Positions 13,950-14,911 of a DNA stretch of 14,911 bases are shown here, piece by piece; within the stretch, counting starts at the first letter, position 1; each line of letters opens with the position of its first letter. The stretch is from the NCBI GenBank assembly GCA_003646875.1, contig QMLT01000015.1, forward strand, positions 1 to 14,911, written 5' to 3'. The DNA is from Deltaproteobacteria bacterium (lineage in GTDB: Bacteria > Desulfobacterota > DSM-4660 > Desulfatiglandales > B25-G16). The notes under the pieces were generated by a model. The model worked only from the letters and a program-made list of their open reading frames with translations. It was not told where the DNA came from and did not search any database. Made by a program: the position numbers and the translations under genes.

Positions 13950-14834
13950 ATGGAACTCTTTTTAATGACTTTAACTACCGGTATTATGGTTGGAGGGATA
14001 TATGCCTTAGTTGCCCTGGGTTGGGTTTTAATCTACAAGTGTTCAGGTGTATTGAACCTTGCAATGGGAGAGTTAACCCTTATAGGGGCTTATGTAACAC
14101 TTACCTTTTATACAATTGGTGTCCCTTTTATTTTAAGCATTCTATGTACACTCATCATTGGTATTATCCTCGGTATTTTAGTGGAAAGGATCTTCTTAGA
14201 CAAGCTTATCGGAGAGCCAATCCTGGCAGTAATAATGGTAACTGTGGGAATCTCTTTTTTCTTTAAAGGATTAATTGAATTTATATGGGGAACAGATATC
14301 AGAATTTTTGATCCACCCATTTTTTCCGTAACGCCATTTACTGTCGGTTTTTTAAAAATCTCAACGGTTTATTTCTGGTCATTTGTGCTGTCCATAGTGC
14401 TCTTCCTTGTCTTTGTTGCTTTCTTTAAATATACACGCTGGGGTCTATCCATGCAGGCAACAGCAGATGATGAGACAGCAGCCCTGTCCCTTGGGGTAAG
14501 CGCCCGGTTTGTATACGCCGCATCCTGGGCCATTGCCTTTATGTCCGCAGGCGTTGGAGGCGCGCTCTTGGGAAATATAAATGGGGTTACTGTATCTGTC
14601 GGCTATTTAGGCTTACTCGTGCTCCCGGCGGTGGTCCTCGGCGGCCTTAACTCTATTCCCGGGGCTGTAGTCGGTGGAATAACTATTGGTATATTACAAA
14701 ATTTTGCTGGCACTTACTTAGATGCCTATTTTCCTGGAGGGGTAAAAGATATCTTCCCCTTTGTATTTATGGCAATATTTTTGCTTTTCATGCCTTATGG
14801 ATTATGGGGTTGGATAAAGATTGAGAGAATGTGA
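13950..14834 (+). CDS. livH: Branched-chain amino acid-type ABC transporter permease LivH
   Basis: A 294-aa integral membrane protein, one of two channel subunits of a Liv-type importer. It is hydrophobic throughout, with about eight membrane segments. Family landmarks are LNLAMGELTLIGAY (35-48), GEPILAVIMVTVGIS (88-102), the cytoplasmic coupling loop MQATADDETAALSLGVS (168-184) that contacts the ATPase, and PAVVLGGLNSIPGAVVGG (226-243). ATG 13950 has GGGAGG five to six bases upstream. The partner LivM permease, the binding protein and LivF are expected downstream of the window edge. The 157-base gap from the ligase is larger than the livG-ligase gap but nothing suggests a separate operon. 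Confidence 0.92.
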   Translation: MELFLMTLTTGIMVGGIYALVALGWVLIYKCSGVLNLAMGELTLIGAYVTLTFYTIGVPFILSILCTLIIGIILGILVERIFLDKLIGEPILAVIMVTVGISFFFKGLIEFIWGTDIRIFDPPIFSVTPFTVGFLKISTVYFWSFVLSIVLFLVFVAFFKYTRWGLSMQATADDETAALSLGVSARFVYAASWAIAFMSAGVGGALLGNINGVTVSVGYLGLLVLPAVVLGGLNSIPGAVVGGITIGILQNFAGTYLDAYFPGGVKDIFPFVFMAIFLLFMPYGLWGWIKIERM

Positions 14835-14838
14835 CCTG

Positions 14839-14880
14839 GCAATGTAAAATTAGCAATGTAAAATTATCAAGTTAAAAATG
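14839..14880. repeat. 14-bp tandem repeat after livH
   Basis: GCAATGTAAAATTA occurs twice without change (14839-14852, 14853-14866), followed by a degenerate third copy TCAAGTTAAAAATG (14867-14880). It starts four bases after the livH stop. The remaining 31 bases to the window edge contain GCAGGAGAG, possibly the ribosome site of the next gene. Confidence 0.8.
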
Positions 14881-14911
14881 ATATGGAGTTAGACGCAGGA
14901 GAGAAGAAGAC

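Overview
This is an AT-rich window with metabolic genes on both strands. The gene set is an ETF:quinone oxidoreductase, a GlcD/GlcF-type FAD/Fe-S fusion, two acyl-CoA synthetases, an SCP-x-like thiolase, a BadF/HgdC-type ATPase and a Liv-type ABC transporter. Together these suggest an anaerobic, acyl-CoA-degrading bacterium of the Desulfobacterota kind (sulfate reducer or syntroph). That placement is inferred from gene content and protein style; no rRNA or other phylogenetic marker is present.

Layout. Positions 1-987 are gene debris: the 3' part of a group II intron reverse transcriptase/maturase interrupted by an in-frame TGA, then short remnants of an ABC-2 exporter (the end of an ATPase, then the start and end of a permease) joined by deletions and frameshifts. 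At 1014-1808 (+) lies an activator-type ATPase of the BadF/BcrA/HgdC family with no dehydratase or reductase partner in the window. From 9413 down to 2014 (-) runs a four-gene co-directional block: ETF-QO, 865-aa FAD/Fe-S oxidoreductase, AMP-forming acyl-CoA synthetase, thiolase. A plausible promoter precedes ETF-QO, and a second, near-consensus promoter with a palindromic operator candidate precedes the FAD/Fe-S gene. At 9698-10117 (+) is nucleoside diphosphate kinase, and convergent to it at 10159-10425 (-) is a small two-helix membrane protein with a coiled-coil tail. Positions 10426-11049 carry no recognisable protein gene but hold an inverted repeat, a tandem repeat, a strong terminator hairpin and a GC-rich palindromic repeat. 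From 11050 (+) onward is a transport/activation operon: livG ATPase, a long acyl-CoA synthetase one base downstream, then livH permease; the rest of the operon probably continues past the right edge.

How the genes could work together (inference). LivG/LivH would import an organic acid or amino acid, and the co-translated ligase would activate it or a related acid to a CoA thioester. The second ligase and the thiolase would start and finish a beta-oxidation-like route. ETF-QO and the FAD/Fe-S fusion would pass electrons from acyl-CoA dehydrogenases, via ETF, to the quinone pool or an Fe-S partner. The dehydrogenases, hydratases and ETF itself are not in the window.

A recurring theme is the spacers: many carry short-unit tandem or inverted repeats (9-bp, 13-bp, 14-bp, 16-bp words), one of which runs into the stop codon of the BadF-type gene and another of which creates a false N-terminal extension on the thiolase reading frame. 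I did not find an obviously new defence, mobile or RNA system. The most checkable oddities are the altered catalytic motif of the thiolase, the altered nucleotide-binding motif of the BadF-type ATPase, the extra cysteines in ETF-QO, the operator-like palindrome at 7611-7639 and the orphan terminator at 10781-10815.
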